A stretch of 64,000 nucleotides of DNA. Origin: Rutidosis leptorrhynchoides. Its lineage: Eukaryota > Streptophyta > Magnoliopsida > Asterales > Asteraceae. The stretch is from the NCBI RefSeq assembly GCF_046630445.1, contig NC_092341.1, positions 292,124,501 to 292,188,500 of the forward strand, read 5' to 3'. The notes under the pieces are model-generated. The model was not told where the DNA came from. It did no database searches and was given only the letters and a program-made list of their open reading frames with translations. Both the position numbers and the translations under genes were made by a program. Each line of letters starts with the position of its first letter. Within the stretch, counting starts at the first letter, position 1. Below, in pieces: positions 53,501-64,000 of the stretch.

Positions 53501-53807
53501 TAAGGACGAGATTTGGAGTCCATGCTTGTATGATATTGTGTAAAAACTGCATTCAAGAAACTTATTTTGTTGTAACATATTTGTATTGTAAACCATTATG
53601 TAATGGTCGTGTGTAAACATGATATTTTAGATTATCATTATTTGATAATCTACGTAAAGCTTTTTAAACCTTTATTGATGAAATAAAGGTTATGGTTTGT
53701 TTTAAAATGAATGCAGTCTTTGAAAAACGTCTCATATAGAGGTCAAAACCTCGCAACGAAATCAATTAATATGGAACGTTTTTAATCAATAAGAACGGGA
53801 CATTTCA
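50559..53807 (+). repeat. Chromovirus 5' LTR
   Basis: 3249 bp, TGTAGTGACCCG...GGGACATTTCA. Small open frames within it (for example 51133-51366 and, on the other strand, 52798-53061) recur identically in the 3' LTR and are not genes. Its 3' end is homologous to the left part of the solo LTR at 39395-43680. Confidence 0.95.
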
Positions 53808-53809
53808 GT

Positions 53810-53822
53810 TGGTATCAGAGCG
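53810..53822 (+). other. Primer-binding site, tRNA-iMet type
   Basis: TGGTATCAGAGCG begins two bases after the end of the 5' LTR, as usual for Tekay-type elements. Confidence 0.9.
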
Positions 53823-54013
53823 TTGGTCTTAGAGAACCAGAATTTTGCATTAGTGTGTCTTATCGAGTTTGTTAGGATGCATTAGTGAGTCTGGACTTCG
53901 ACCGTGTTTAGTTGAAAAATGATTGCTTAACAAATTTTGTTGGAAACTATATATTTTTAACATGTGAATATTATGTGATATATTAATCTCTTAACGCGTT
54001 TGATATTATGTGA

Positions 54014-54631
54014 TTGATGTCTACCTCTAGAACAAGTCCCATTGACTCACCTAATAATAATGAAGAGTCAAATGTAAATTGGAATGATTCGTGGACTGAT
54101 TCACAAGTTCCCGAAGAGGAACCGGAAGAAGAGTCGGAACCGGAAGAAGAGTCGGAACCGGAAGAAGAATCGGAACCGGATGACGAAATAGAACCGGTGG
54201 GGGAAATAATAAAACGGTTAAGTAAAAGAAAATCCTCAACCAACCGACCAAGGTTAATTATGGTCAATGGTGTTTCCGCCAAGGAAGCAAAATATTGGGA
54301 GGATTACCAATTCTCCGATGAATCGGATTCCGACGAGAATTTCGATGATGTTATAGAAATTACCCCAACTGAATTTAAAAAGGCAAAAGAAAATAATAAG
54401 GGAAAGGGCATAAAAATAGAGAAATCTAATTCCAACCCCGATGAACTTTATATGTATCGTCAACCCCCGAAGTCCTTAAGTTGTAACAATGACCCGGGAA
54501 CCTCTAAACCACCAGGTTTTTCTAAACCAATGTGGAAAATTACGGCTCGTATTAGGGGAACATCATATATCCCTAGAAACCTGGCAAAACGAACCAAAAC
54601 CGAAGAAGAAGAAACGAGCGAGTCGGAATAA
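54014..54631 (+). CDS. Acidic repetitive ORF between primer site and gag
   Basis: A 205-residue open frame in sense orientation. Residues about 35-58 are a run of three to four PEEESE-type hexapeptides encoded by an 18-bp tandem repeat (54119-54180). The rest is rich in Glu, Lys and Ser, with a second acidic patch (SDESDSDENFDD) and a basic C-terminal segment (NLAKRTKTEEEE). No signal peptide or membrane segment is seen. I do not recognise a family; chromatin- or nucleic-acid-interacting proteins often look like this, but that is only compositional. The next ORF starts 140 bases downstream. Confidence 0.55.
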   Translation: MMSTSRTSPIDSPNNNEESNVNWNDSWTDSQVPEEEPEEESEPEEESEPEEESEPDDEIEPVGEIIKRLSKRKSSTNRPRLIMVNGVSAKEAKYWEDYQFSDESDSDENFDDVIEITPTEFKKAKENNKGKGIKIEKSNSNPDELYMYRQPPKSLSCNNDPGTSKPPGFSKPMWKITARIRGTSYIPRNLAKRTKTEEEETSESE

Positions 54632-54768
54632 GATAGTTGTATTCGTGTGGTGTAATATATGTAATATAGTGTGCTTATGCTTTATGATATATGTAAAAAT
54701 TGCTTGTATTAATAAGTATTTTTTTTATGAATCTAACTCTTGTCTATTTTACAGTATAAAAACACAAA

Positions 54769-55452
54769 ATGGATAGACAATCCAATATTTTAAGAGACCT
54801 ACCCGGAGACATGATTGATGAAATCTTGTCTAGAGTCGGTCAGAATTCCTCGGCACAACTATTTAAGGCGAGATCAGTTTGTAAGACATTCGAAGAACGT
54901 TCCAAGAATGTCTTGGTTTATAAGAGACTTTCGTTTGAAAGATGGGGAATATCACATTGTGAAACCCATAAGTTACGATGTGTTTACTTTGACACATATA
55001 TTGCGGGGAACCCAAATGCTATTTTACGCAACGGGTTAAGAAATTATTTTGACTCAATATATCCGAATATTGGACTTCGTGATTTAGAAAAAGCGGCTAA
55101 CATGCAACATAAAGAAGCATGTTATGCTTACGGATTAGTAATGTTCGCTTCTCACCAAAGTGAGAACAAGAACATCGGGCTACAACTATTAAACAAAACG
55201 TTTCCACAAGTGACGGAGTCGGTAATTGGGGTAAGAAATGAGGTTTTTAGATTGTTACGGGACTGTTGGACATTACGTAACCCTCGTCCCTTTGACGACG
55301 TTACAACACGCTGTCTTATCAACGGCCATAACGGTTATGTTCCACAAGACCAAGGATGGGAAGTAATCCTAGTAAAACCAGAATGCATGACTTGTTTCTG
55401 GACGTATGAATTACGTGTCTTTATTGCCTTTGCTGAACGACTTGTATACTAG
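54769..55452 (+). CDS. F-box-like ORF carried by the chromovirus
   Basis: A 227-residue open frame, sense to the element. Residues about 9-50 read LPGDMIDEILSRVGQNSSAQ, then LFKARSVCKTFEE and KRLSFERW. This fits the plant F-box domain, which binds SKP1 in SCF ubiquitin ligases. Residues about 100-150 (LEKAANMQHKEACYAYGLVM, then GLQLLNK) look like a Sel1-type helical repeat, as in the plant At2g35280-like F-box family. A Cys-containing C-terminal part (PECMTCFWTYELRVFIAFAE) follows. The frame is intact and no intron is evident. No standard Ty3/gypsy product has this layout, so it was probably acquired from a host gene. Function in the element is unknown. Confidence 0.7.
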   Translation: MDRQSNILRDLPGDMIDEILSRVGQNSSAQLFKARSVCKTFEERSKNVLVYKRLSFERWGISHCETHKLRCVYFDTYIAGNPNAILRNGLRNYFDSIYPNIGLRDLEKAANMQHKEACYAYGLVMFASHQSENKNIGLQLLNKTFPQVTESVIGVRNEVFRLLRDCWTLRNPRPFDDVTTRCLINGHNGYVPQDQGWEVILVKPECMTCFWTYELRVFIAFAERLVY

Positions 55453-55640
55453 CTAGAATTATCTTCACAACCATCTTGTATCAAATTTATTGTGTGCTAT
55501 ATTTCATGCTATATGTAAAATAAGCGGTATTGTAAGTTTGTAAAATATTGTGTAAAAGTTTGAACGCGAAATATTATTATAATCAGTTTTTCATATAGAA
55601 TTGTAGTAGTTGAATTGTATATTAGCTACTAAGTATGAAC

Positions 55641-55656
55641 TTAACGGGTAGGTACT
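55641..55656 (+). repeat. Internal copy of the polypurine/attachment motif of the chromovirus
   Basis: TTAACGGGTAGGTACT here, 3' of the F-box-like ORF and 140 bp before gag, is identical over 16 bases to the sequence immediately before the 3' LTR (60419-60434). Confidence 0.75.
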
Positions 55657-55793
55657 ACCCGAATTTAAACTTATAAAACGCTAATATGAAGAAAAAGCTT
55701 TTATAAATGAGTTCATATTATGCTACGAAATACTATTAACTACTCTTAATATTCTGTATGATTAACTTGTTCCATTTGACTATTTTGAAGGAA

Positions 55794-56614
55794 ATGGCAC
55801 CGACTACTCGACACACCGTGAATATGAATGAAGAGGAATTCCGTACTTTTCTAGCTTCAAACATAGCCGCAGTACAGGCTGCGCTACATACCAACAATAA
55901 CCTTGGATCTAGCAGTACAGGAAATCGTGTAGGATGCACCTACAAAGAATTCACTGCCTGCAAACCTTTGGAATTTGATGGAACCGAAGGACCGATCGGA
56001 TTGAACGGTGGACCGAGAAGGTCGAATCGGTGTTTGCCATAAGTAAGTGTACTGAAGAGGACAAAGTGAAGTACGCTACGCATACCTTCACAGGTTCTGC
56101 GTTAACATGGTGGAATACCTATCTAGAGCAAGTGGGACAAGACGATGCGTACGCACTACCGTGGTCAGTATTCAAGCACTTGATGAACGAGAAGTACCGT
56201 CCCAGAACCGAGGTCAATAAGCTCAAGACAGAACTTAGAGGGTTACGAACCCAAGGATTTGATATTACCACGTACGAAAGACGATTCACAGAATTGTGCC
56301 TATTGTGTCCGGGAGCATTCGAAGATGAGGAAGAGAAGATCGACGCGTTTGTGAAAGGATTACCGGAAAGAATCCAAGAAGATATAAGTTCACACGAGCC
56401 CGCCTCCATACAACAGGCATGTAGAATGGCTCACAAACTAGTGAACTAGATTGAAGAAAGAATTAAAGAACAGACTGCTGAAGAGGCCAATGTGAAGCAA
56501 GTCAAAAGAAAGTGGGAGGAAAACGGTGATAAGAATCACCAATACAACAACAACAGCAATTACAACAATAATCGCAACAATTATCCCAACAATCGCAACT
56601 ACAACAAACGGCCC

Positions 56615-56685
<71 letters not shown>

Positions 56686-56930
56686 CTACAACAATCATCC
56701 CAACAACAATAATAACCGCAACAACAACAACAATCAGAAGCAGCTATGCCAAAGGTGTGAAAAGAATCACTCGGGGTTCTGCACCAAATTTTGCAACAAG
56801 TGTAAAAGAAATGGTCATAGCGCGGCGAAGTGTGAGGTCTACGGACCAGGGGTTAATAGAACGAAAGGAACAAATGGTGTCGGAACGAGTAATGGCGGAG
56901 CAAGTAGTGTCGTAGCAAGTTATGCCAATG
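55794..56930 (+). pseudogene. Chromovirus gag region with poly-Asn tract and zinc knuckles
   Basis: It starts at ATG 55794 (MAPTTRHTVNMNEEEFRTFL). A gag domain follows (YKEFTACKPLEFDGTEGP, FTGSALTWWNTYLEQVG, YERRFTELCLLCPG, KGLPERIQEDI), as in Tekay elements. Downstream there is an Asn-rich segment with a run of over 25 Asn encoded by an AAC microsatellite (56611-56688), then a first zinc knuckle [14 protein letters not shown] near 56795-56840. Broken in about two places. Confidence 0.85.
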
Positions 56931-59900
56931 TAGTTTGTTATAAATGTGGAAAACCGGGCCACATTATTAGAAATTGCCCGAACCAGGAGAACACGAATGG
57001 ACAAGGCCGCGGAAGAGTTTTCAATATTAATGCGGCAGAGGCACAAGAAGACCCGGAGCTTGTTACGGGTACGTTTCTTATTGACAATAAATCTGCTTAC
57101 GTTTTATTTGATTCGGGTGCGGATAGAAGCTATATGAGTAGAGATTTTTGTGCTAAATTAAGTTGTCCATTGACGCCTTTGGATAGTAAATTTTTACTCG
57201 AATTAGCAAATGGTAAATTAATTTCAGCAGATAATATATGTCGGAATCGAGAAATTAAACTGGTTAGCGAAACATTTAAGATTGACTTGATACCAGTAGA
57301 GTTAGGGAGTTTTGATGTGATAATCGGTATGGACTGGTTGAAAGAAGTGAAAGCAGAGATCGTTTGTTACAAAAATGCAATTCGCATTATACGAGAAAAA
57401 GGAAAACGCTTAATGGTGTACGGAGAAAAGGGCAACACGAAGCTACATCTTATTAGTAATTTGAAGGCACAAAAACTAATAAGAAAAGGTTGCTATGCTG
57501 TTCTAGCACACGTCGAGAAAGTACAAACTGAAGAAAAGAGCATCAATGATGTTCCCGTCGCAAAAGAATTTCCCGATGTATTTCCGAAAGAATTACCGGG
57601 ACTACCCCCACATCGATCCGTTGAATTTCAAATAGATCTTGTACCAGGAGCTGCACCAATAGCTCGTGCTCCTTACAGACTCGCACCCAGCGAGATGAAA
57701 GAACTGCAAAGCCAATTACAAGAACTTTTAGAGCGTGGTTTCATTCGACCAAGCACATCACCGTGGGGAGCTCCTGTTTTGTTTGTCAAGAAGAAAGATG
57801 GTACATTCAGGTTGTGTATCGACTACCGAGAGTTGAACAAACTTACCATCAAGAACCGCTACCCACTACCTAGAATCGACGACTTATTTGATCAACTACA
57901 AGGCTCGTCTGTTTATTCAAATATTGACTTACGTTCCGGGTATCATCAAATGCGGGTGAAAGAAGATGATATTCCAAAGACTGCTTTCAGAACACGTTAC
58001 AGTCATTATGAGTTTATGGTCATGCCGTTTGGTTTAACTAATGCACCAGCTGTGTTCATGGACCTTATGAACCGAGTGTGTGGACCATACCTTGACAAGT
58101 TTGTCATTGTTTTCATTGATGACATACTTATTTACTCAAAGAATGACCAAGAACACGGTGAACATTTGAGAAAGGTGTTAGAAGTATTGAGGAAGGAAGA
58201 ATTGTACGCTAAGTTTTCAAAGTGTGCATTTTGGTTGGAAGAAGTTCAATTCCTCGGTCACATAGTGAACAAAGAAGGTATTAAGGTGGATCCGGCAAAG
58301 ATAGAAACTGTTGAAAAGTGGGAAACCCCGAAAACTCCGAAACACATACGCCAATTTTTAGGACTAGCTGGTTACTACAGAAGGTTCATCCAAGACTTTT
58401 CCAGAATAGCAAAACCCTTGACTGCATTAACGCATAAAGGGAAGAAATTTGAATGGAATGATGAACAAGAGAAAGCGTTTCAGTTATTGAAGAAAAAGCT
58501 AACTACGGCACCTATATTGTCATTGCCTGAAGGGAATGATGATTTTGTGATTTATTGTGACGCATCAAAGCAAGGTCTCGGTTATGTATTAATGCAACGA
58601 ACGAAGGTGATTGCTTATGCGTCTAGACAATTGAAGATTCACGAACAAAATTATACGACGCATGATTTGGAATTAGGCGCGGTTGTTTTTGCATTAAAGA
58701 CTTGGAGGCACTACTTATATGGGGTCAAAAGTATTATATATACCGACCACAAAAGTCTTCAACACATATTTAATCAGAAACAACTGAATATGAGGCAGCG
58801 TAGGTGGATTGAATTATTGAATGATTACGACTTTGAGATTCGTTACCACCCGGGGAAGGCAAATGTGGTAGCCGATGCCTTGAGCAGGAAGGACAGAGAA
58901 CCCATTCGAGTAAAATCTATGAATATAATGATTCATAATAACATTACTACTCAAATAAAGGAGGCGCAACAAGGAGTTTTAAAAGAGGGAAATTTAAAGG
59001 ATGAAATACCCAAAGGATCGGAGAAGCATCTTAATATTCGGGAAGACGGAACCCGGTATAGGGCTGAAAGGATTTGGGTACCAAAATTTGGAGATATGAG
59101 AGAAATGGTACTTAGAGAAGCTCATAAAACCAGATACTCAATACATCCTGGAACGGGGAAGATGTACAAGGATCTCAAGAAACATTTTTGGTGGCCGGGT
59201 ATGAAAGCCGATGTTGCTAAATACGTAGGAGAATGTTTGACGTGTTCTAAGGTCAAAGCTGAGCATCAGAAACCATCAGGTCTACTTCAACAACCCGAAA
59301 TCCCAGAATGGAAATGGGAAAACATTACCATGGATTTCATCACTAAATTGCCAAGGACTGCAAGTGGTTTTGATACTATTTGGGTAATAGTTGATCGTCT
59401 CACCAAATCAGCACACTTCCTGCCAATAAGAGAAGATGACAAGATGGAGAAGTTAGCACGACTGTATTTGAAGGAAGTCATCTCCAGACATGGAATACCA
59501 ATCTCTATTATCTCTGATAGGGATGGCAGATTTATTTCAAGATTCTGGCAGACATTACAGCAAGCATTAGGAACTCGTCTAGACATGAGTACTGCCTATC
59601 ATCCACAAACTGATGGGCAGAGCGAAAGGACGATACAAATGCTTGAAGACATGCTACGAGCATGTGTTATTGATTTCGGAAATAGTTGGGATCGACATCT
59701 ACCGTTAGCAGAATTTTCCTACAACAACAGCTACCATTCAAGCATTGAGATGGCGCCGTTTGAAGCACTTTATGGTAGAAAGTGCAGGTCTCCGATTTGT
59801 TGGAGTGAAGTGGGGGATAGACAGATTACGGGTCCGGAGATTATACAAGAAACTACCGAGAAGATCATCCAAATTCAACAACGGTTGAAAACCGCCCAAA

Positions 59901-60397
59901 GTCGACAAAAGAGCTACGCTGATATTAAAAGAAAAGATATAGAATTTGAAATTGGAGAGATGGTCATGCTTAAAGTTGCACCTTGGAAAGGCGTTGTTCG
60001 ATTTGGTAAACGAGGGAAATTAAATCCAAGGTATATTGGACCATTCAAGATTATTGATCGTGTCGGACCAGTAGCTTACCGACTTGAGTTACCTCAACAA
60101 CTCACGGCTGTACATAACACTTTCCACGTCTCGAATTTGAAGAAATGTTTTGCTAAAGAAGATCTCACTATTCCGTTAGATGAAATCCAAATCAACGAAA
60201 AACTTCAATTCATCGAAGAACCCGTCGAAATAATGGATCGTGAGGTTAAAAGACTTAAGCAAAACAAGATACCAATTGTTAAGGTTCGATGGAATGCTCG
60301 TAGAGGACCCGAGTTCACCTGGGAGCATGAAGATCAGATGAAGAAGAAATACCCGCATCTATTTCCAGAAGATTCGTCAACACCTTCAACAGCTTAA
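56930..60397 (+). CDS. Chromovirus pol region (protease, RT, RNase H, integrase, chromodomain-like end)
   Basis: In order: second zinc knuckle [14 protein letters not shown] (56937-56978); aspartic protease [13 protein letters not shown] near 57100; RT with [47 protein letters not shown] and catalytic FIDDILIYS near 58115; RNase H with [14 protein letters not shown] and [11 protein letters not shown]. Integrase follows, with [36 protein letters not shown], core residues in [16 protein letters not shown] and [12 protein letters not shown]. The C-terminal part has the chromovirus GPF/Y-like segment (RYIGPFKI) and ends in a chromodomain-like region ([37 protein letters not shown]). It is one continuous reading frame, consistent with a recent insertion. 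Confidence 0.93.
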   Translation, partial: VVCYKCGKPGHIIRNCPNQENTNGQGRGRVFNINAAEAQEDPELVTGTFLIDNKSAYVLFDSGADRSYMSRDFCAKLSCPLTPLDSKFLLELANGKLISADNICRNREIKLVSETFKIDLIPVELGSFDVIIGMDWLKEVKAEIVCYKNAIRIIREKGKRLMVYGEKGNTKLHLISNLKAQKLIRKGCYAVLAHVEKVQTEEKSINDVPVAKEFPDVFPKELPGLPPHRSVEFQIDLVPGAAPIARAPYRLAPSEMKELQSQLQELLERGFIRPSTSPWGAPVLFVKKKDGTFRLCIDYRELNKLTIKNRYPLPRIDDLFDQLQGSSVYSNIDLRSGYHQMRVKEDDIPKTAFRTRYSHYEFMVMPFGLTNAPAVFMDLMNRVCGPYLDKFVIVFIDDILIYSKNDQEHGEHLRKVLEVLRKEELYAKFSKCAFWLEEVQFLGHIVNKEGIKVDPAKIETVEKWETPKTPKHIRQFLGLAGYYRRFIQDFSRIAKPLTALTHKGKKFEWNDEQEKAFQLLKKKLTTAPILSLPEGNDDFVIYCDASKQGLGYVLMQRTKVIAYASRQLKIHEQNYTTHDLELGAVVFALKTWRHYLYGVKSIIYTDHKSLQHIFNQKQLNMRQRRWIELLNDYDFEIRYHPGKANVVADALSRKDREPIRVKSMNIMIHNNITTQIKEAQQGVLKEGNLKDEIPKGSEKHLNIREDGTRYRAERIWVPKFGDMREMVLREAHKTRYSIHPGTGKMYKDLKKHFWWPGMKADVAKYVGECLTCSKVKAEHQKPSGLLQQPEIPEWKWENITMDFITKLPRTASGFDTIWVIVDRLTKSAHFLPIREDDKMEKLARLYLKEVISRHGIPISIISDRDGRFISRFWQTLQQALGTRLDMSTAYHPQTDGQSERTIQMLEDMLRACVIDFGNSWDRHLPLAEFSYNNSYHSSIEMAPFEALYGRKCRSPICWSEVGDRQITGPEIIQETTEKIIQIQQRLKTAQSRQKSYADIKRKDIEFEIGEMVMLKVAPWKGVVRFGKRGKLNPRYIGPFKIIDRVGPVAYRLELPQQLTAVHNTFHVSNLKKCFAKEDLTIPLDEIQINEKLQFIEEPVEIMDREVKRLKQNKIPIVKVRWNARRGPEFTWEHEDQMKKKYPHLFPEDSSTPSTA

Positions 60398-60432
60398 AAT
60401 TTCGGGACGAAATTTATTTAACGGGTAGGTAC

Positions 60433-63400
60433 TGTAGTGACCCGAACTTTTCCATGTTTATATATATTAATTGAGATTGATATTTACATGATTAAATGTT
60501 TCCAACATGTTAAGCAATCAAACTTGTTAAGACTTGATTAATTGAAATATGTTTCATATAGACAATTGACCACCCAAGTTGACCGGTGATTCACGAACGT
60601 TAAAACTTGTAAAAACTATATGATGACATATATATGGTTATAAATATAGTTAACATTATATTATGATAAGTAAACATATCATTAAGTATATTAACAATGA
60701 ACTACATATGTAAAAACAAGACTACTAACTTAATGATTTTTAAACGAGACATATATGTAACGATTATCGTTGTAAAGACATTTAATGTATATATATCATA
60801 TTAAGAGATATTCATACATGATAATATCATGATAATATAATAATTTAAAATCTCTTTTGATATTATAAACATTGGGTTAACAACATTTAACAAGATCGTT
60901 AACCTAAAGGTTTCAAAACAACATTTACATGTAACGACTAACGATGACTTAACGACTCAGTTAAAATGTATATACATGTAGTGTTTTAATATGTATTCAT
61001 ACACTTTTGAAAGACTTCAAGACACTTATCAAAATACTTCTACTTAACAAAAATGCTTACAATTACATCCTCGTTCAGTTTCATCAACAATTCTACTCGT
61101 ATGCGCCCGTATTCGTACTCGTACAATACACAGCTTTTAGATGTATGTACTATTGGTATATACACTCCAATGATCAGCTCTTAGCAGCCCATGTGAGTCA
61201 CCTAACACATGTGGGAACCATCATTTGGCAACTAGCATGAAATATCTCATAAAATTACAAAAATATGAGTAATCATTCATGACTTATTTACATGAAAACA
61301 AAATTACATATCCTTTATATCTAATCCATACACCAACGACTAAAAACACCTACAAACACTTTCATTCTTCAATTTTCTTCATCTAATTGATCTCTCTCAA
61401 GTTCTATCTTCAAGTTCTAAGTGTTCTTCATAAATTCCAAAAGTTCTAGTTTCATAAAATCAAGAATACTTTCAAGTTTGCTAGCTCACTTCCAATCTTG
61501 TAAGGTGATCATCCAACCTCAAGAAATCTTTGTTTCTTACAGTAGGTTATCATTCTAATACAAGGTAATAATCATATTCAAACTTTGGTTCAATTTCTAT
61601 AACTATAACAATCTTATTTCAAGTGATGATCTTACTTGAACTTGTTTTCGTGTCATGATTCTGCTTCAAGAACTTCGAGCCATCCAAGGATCCATTGAAG
61701 CTAGATCCATTTTTCCCTTTTCCAGTAGGTTTATCCAAGGAAATTAAGGTAGTAATGATGTTCATAACATCATTCGATTCATACATATAAAGCTATCTTA
61801 TTCGAAGGTTTAAACTTGTAATCACTAGAACATAGTTTAGTTAATTCTAAACTTGTTCGCAAACAAAAGTTAATCCTTCTAACTTGACTTTTAAAATCAA
61901 CTAAACACATGTTCTATATCTATATGATATGCTAACTTAATGATTTAAAACCTGGAAACACGAAAAACACCGTAAAACCGGATTTACGCCGTCGTAGTAA
62001 CACCGCGGGCTGTTTTGGGTTAGTTAATTAAAAACTATGATGAACTTTGATTTTAAAGTTGTTATTCTGAGAAAATGATTTTTATTATGAACATGAAACT
62101 ATATCCAAAAATTATGATTAAACTCAAAGTGGAAGTATGTTTTCTAAAATGGTCATCTAGACGTCGTTCTTTCGACTGAAATGACTACCTTTACAAAAAC
62201 GACTTGTAACTTATTTTTCCGACTATAAACCTATACTTTTCTGTTTAGATTCATAAAATAGAGTTCAATATGAAACCATAGCAATTTGATTCACTCAAAA
62301 CGGATTTAAAATGAAGAAGTTATGGGTAAAACAAGATTGGATAATTTTTCTCATTTTAGCTACGTGAAAATTGGTAACAAATCTATTCCATCCATAACTT
62401 AATCAACTTGTATTGTATATTATGTAATCTTGAGATACCATAGACACGTATACAATGTTTCGACCTATCATGTCGACACATCTATATATATTTCGGAACA
62501 ACCATAGACACTCTATATGTGAATGTTGGAGTTAGCTATACAGGGTTGAGGTTGATTCCAAAATATATATAGTTTGAGTTGTGATCAATACTGAGATACG
62601 TATACACTGGGTCGTGGATTGATTCAAGATAATATTTATCGATTTATTTCTGTACATCTAACTGTGGACAACTAGTTGTAGGTTACTAACGAGGACAGCT
62701 GACTTAATAAACTTAAAACATCAAAATATATTAAAAGTGTTGTAAATATATTTTGAACATACTTTGATATATATGTATATATTGTTATAGGTTCGTGAAT
62801 CAACCAGTGGCCAAGTCTTACTTCCCGACGAAGTAAAAATCTGTGAAAGTGAGTTATAGTCCCACTTTTAAAATCTAATATTTTTGGGATGAGAATACAT
62901 GCAGGTTTTATAAATGATTTACAAAATAGACACAAGTACGTGAAACTACATTCTATGGTTGAATTATCGAAATCGAATATGCCCCTTTTTATTAAGTCTG
63001 GTAATCTAAGAATTAGGGAACAGACACCCTAATTGACGCGAATCCTAAAGATAGATCTATCGGGCCCAACAAGCCCCATCCAAAGTACCGGATGCTTTAG
63101 TACTTCGAAATTTATATCATATCCGAAGGGTGTCCCGGAATGATGGGGATATTCTTATATATGCATCTTGTTAATGTCGGTTACCAGGTGTTCTCCATAT
63201 GAATGATTTTTATCTCTATGTATGGGATGTGTATTGAAATATGAAATCTTGTGGTCTATTATTATGATTTGATATATATAGGTTAAACCTATAACTCACC
63301 AACATTTTTGTTGACGTTTGAAGCATGTTTATTCTCAGGTGATTATTAAGAGCTTCCGCTGTCGCATACTTAAATAAGGACGAGATTTTGAGTCCATGCT

Positions 63401-63681
63401 TGTATGATATTGTGTAAAAACTGCATTCAAGAAACTTATTTTGTTGTAACATATTTGTATTGTAAACCATTATGTAATGGTCGTGTGTAAACAGGATATT
63501 TTAGATTATCATTATTTGATAATCTACGTAAAGCTTTTTAAACCTTTATTGATGAAATAAAGGTTATGGTTTGTTTTAAAATGAATGCAGTCTTTGAAAA
63601 ACGTCTCATATAGAGGTCAAAACCTCGCAACGAAATCAATTAATATGGAACGTTTTTAATCAATAAGAACGGGACATTTCA
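60433..63681 (+). repeat. Chromovirus 3' LTR
   Basis: 3249 bp, about five substitutions from the 5' LTR by eye and equal in length. It is followed directly by the GGTGC duplication and the continuation of the RPA-like exon. Confidence 0.95.
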
Positions 63682-64000
63682 GGTGCCTCTTTCCTTAAAA
63701 GGCAGGCTGTAGCCCCTGCCTATTACTACATCATCTTAAGTTCTGTCGCGGTGAAAAAAGGGATTCAATGGTATGCTGCACGGTTAACAACTGTAGATTC
63801 TCATTATTTGCCTTACGTGTTGCTGATTTTAAACACCCTCATTGGCAGGTGTCCTTTCGCTCTCTAGCACATCAGCAACACTTATTATCAACAACGCTGA
63901 AATACCTGCCATTATCGACTTCAAGGAAAAGATGAGGTCTCCTTCCCGCTTATTGTTTATATATCTCATACTGCCATTTGGTCCTTTACATCCATTTTCC

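Larger units (their letters stand above)
50559..63681 (+). mobile_element. Tekay/Del-type chromovirus (Ty3/gypsy) with two extra ORFs, in the RPA-like gene
   Basis: 13,123 bp: 5' LTR 50559-53807 and 3' LTR 60433-63681 (3249 bp each), primer site TGGTATCAGAGCG (53810 on, tRNA-iMet type), polypurine/attachment sequence acgggtaggtac before 60433. A perfect target duplication GGTGC flanks it (50554-50558 and 63682-63686). By eye about five substitutions separate the LTRs, suggesting an insertion well under 0.1-0.2 My old. The order is extra ORF 1, F-box-like ORF, gag, protease, RT, RNase H, integrase, and a chromodomain-like C-terminus. The gag region has perhaps two breaks; pol appears continuous. 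Confidence 0.95.
49656..64000 (+). pseudogene. Replication protein A 70-kDa-like gene, interrupted by a chromovirus
   Basis: This gene resembles the large RPA subunit family of plants: single-stranded DNA-binding OB folds used in replication and repair. Exons inferred: 49656-49832 (from ATG; KTYVFLNELELSKQSQVQVM, IYGRYLGTEFIASDEQ), 49986-50259 (GNVIQLTAKTNVAHHF to GKFFF), 50336 to about 50420 (DVVGYAVNVTKPHPRESAKE) and 50517 onward (GKTIRTTLWGDLGA). That last exon resumes after the insertion at 63687 (SFLKRQAVAPAYYYIILSS). A later piece (LSSTSATLIINNAEIPAIID) follows near 63860, and the gene runs out of the window. The LWGDLG and SLSSTSAT motifs are diagnostic of RPA1-like OB folds. The third-to-fourth exon junction needs a GC donor to keep frame. 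A 5' untranslated exon around 49190-49370 is possible. RPA1-like genes are numerous in plants and some travel in Helitrons, so this may already have been a dispersed copy. Confidence 0.8.

Noticed and set aside
51133-53620. Small ORFs in the chromovirus LTR, repeated at 61007-63470
   Set aside because: Their identity in both LTRs reflects LTR duplication; they lack recognisable domains and lie in AT-rich LTR sequence.
56438-56698. Poly-Val ORF on the minus strand
   Set aside because: It is the antisense reading of the AAC repeat inside gag.

Overview
This is a eudicot plant nuclear window, made mostly of nested transposable elements. It has GT-AG introns, a plant group-3-type sulfate transporter, LTR retrotransposons primed by tRNA-iMet and tRNA-Asp, telomere-like TTTAGGG arrays and many long (TA)n and (TAA)n tracts. 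The style of the LTR families suggests Asteraceae, but that is an inference from memory of similar repeats and has not been tested. All calls were made by eye, so boundaries may be off by a base or two.

Left part (1-19.5 kb). Two related Athila-type Ty3/gypsy elements lie on the minus strand in a tandem LTR-internal-LTR-internal arrangement. One has gag, protease, RT, RNase H and integrase regions, all broken. The other has only gag and protease. They interrupt the RNase H region of an old plus-strand Copia element, whose 3' part and 801-bp LTR follow. Next comes a fold-back element with telomere-like repeats, set between (TA)n tracts.

Middle (19.5-36 kb). A small LTR element without pol genes (194-bp LTRs, perfect TSD TTTCT) carries a 4.29-kb Helitron inside its 5' LTR. 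The element's own 3' LTR preserves the empty target site. The Helitron carries exon-intron fragments of a CCT5 chaperonin gene and a patellin-like gene, plus unidentified coding-like pieces. After a gene-poor stretch there is a 12-exon sulfate transporter gene on the minus strand. Its first exon is split by a young, apparently whole Copia element with indistinguishable 384-bp LTRs and TSD CTTTA. One of its introns lacks a normal donor, and another holds a SINE whose target duplication copied the splice site.

Right part (36-64 kb). A GC-richer, possibly LINE-derived block is followed by a 4.3-kb solo LTR (TSD AGTAA) and a 5'-truncated L1-type LINE with a 17-bp TSD. Then come a small MITE and a run of three fold-back elements separated by (TA)n tracts. 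Finally, a replication protein A 70-kDa-like gene on the plus strand is interrupted by a 13.1-kb Tekay/Del-type chromovirus (LTRs 3249 bp, TSD GGTGC). Between the primer site and gag this chromovirus carries two extra sense ORFs, one acidic and repetitive and one F-box-like. This is the most unusual feature of the window.

The only host genes recognised are the sulfate transporter and the RPA-like gene. Both are interrupted by recent insertions, so neither is likely to make its normal product from this copy. No tRNA, rRNA or CRISPR feature was recognised.
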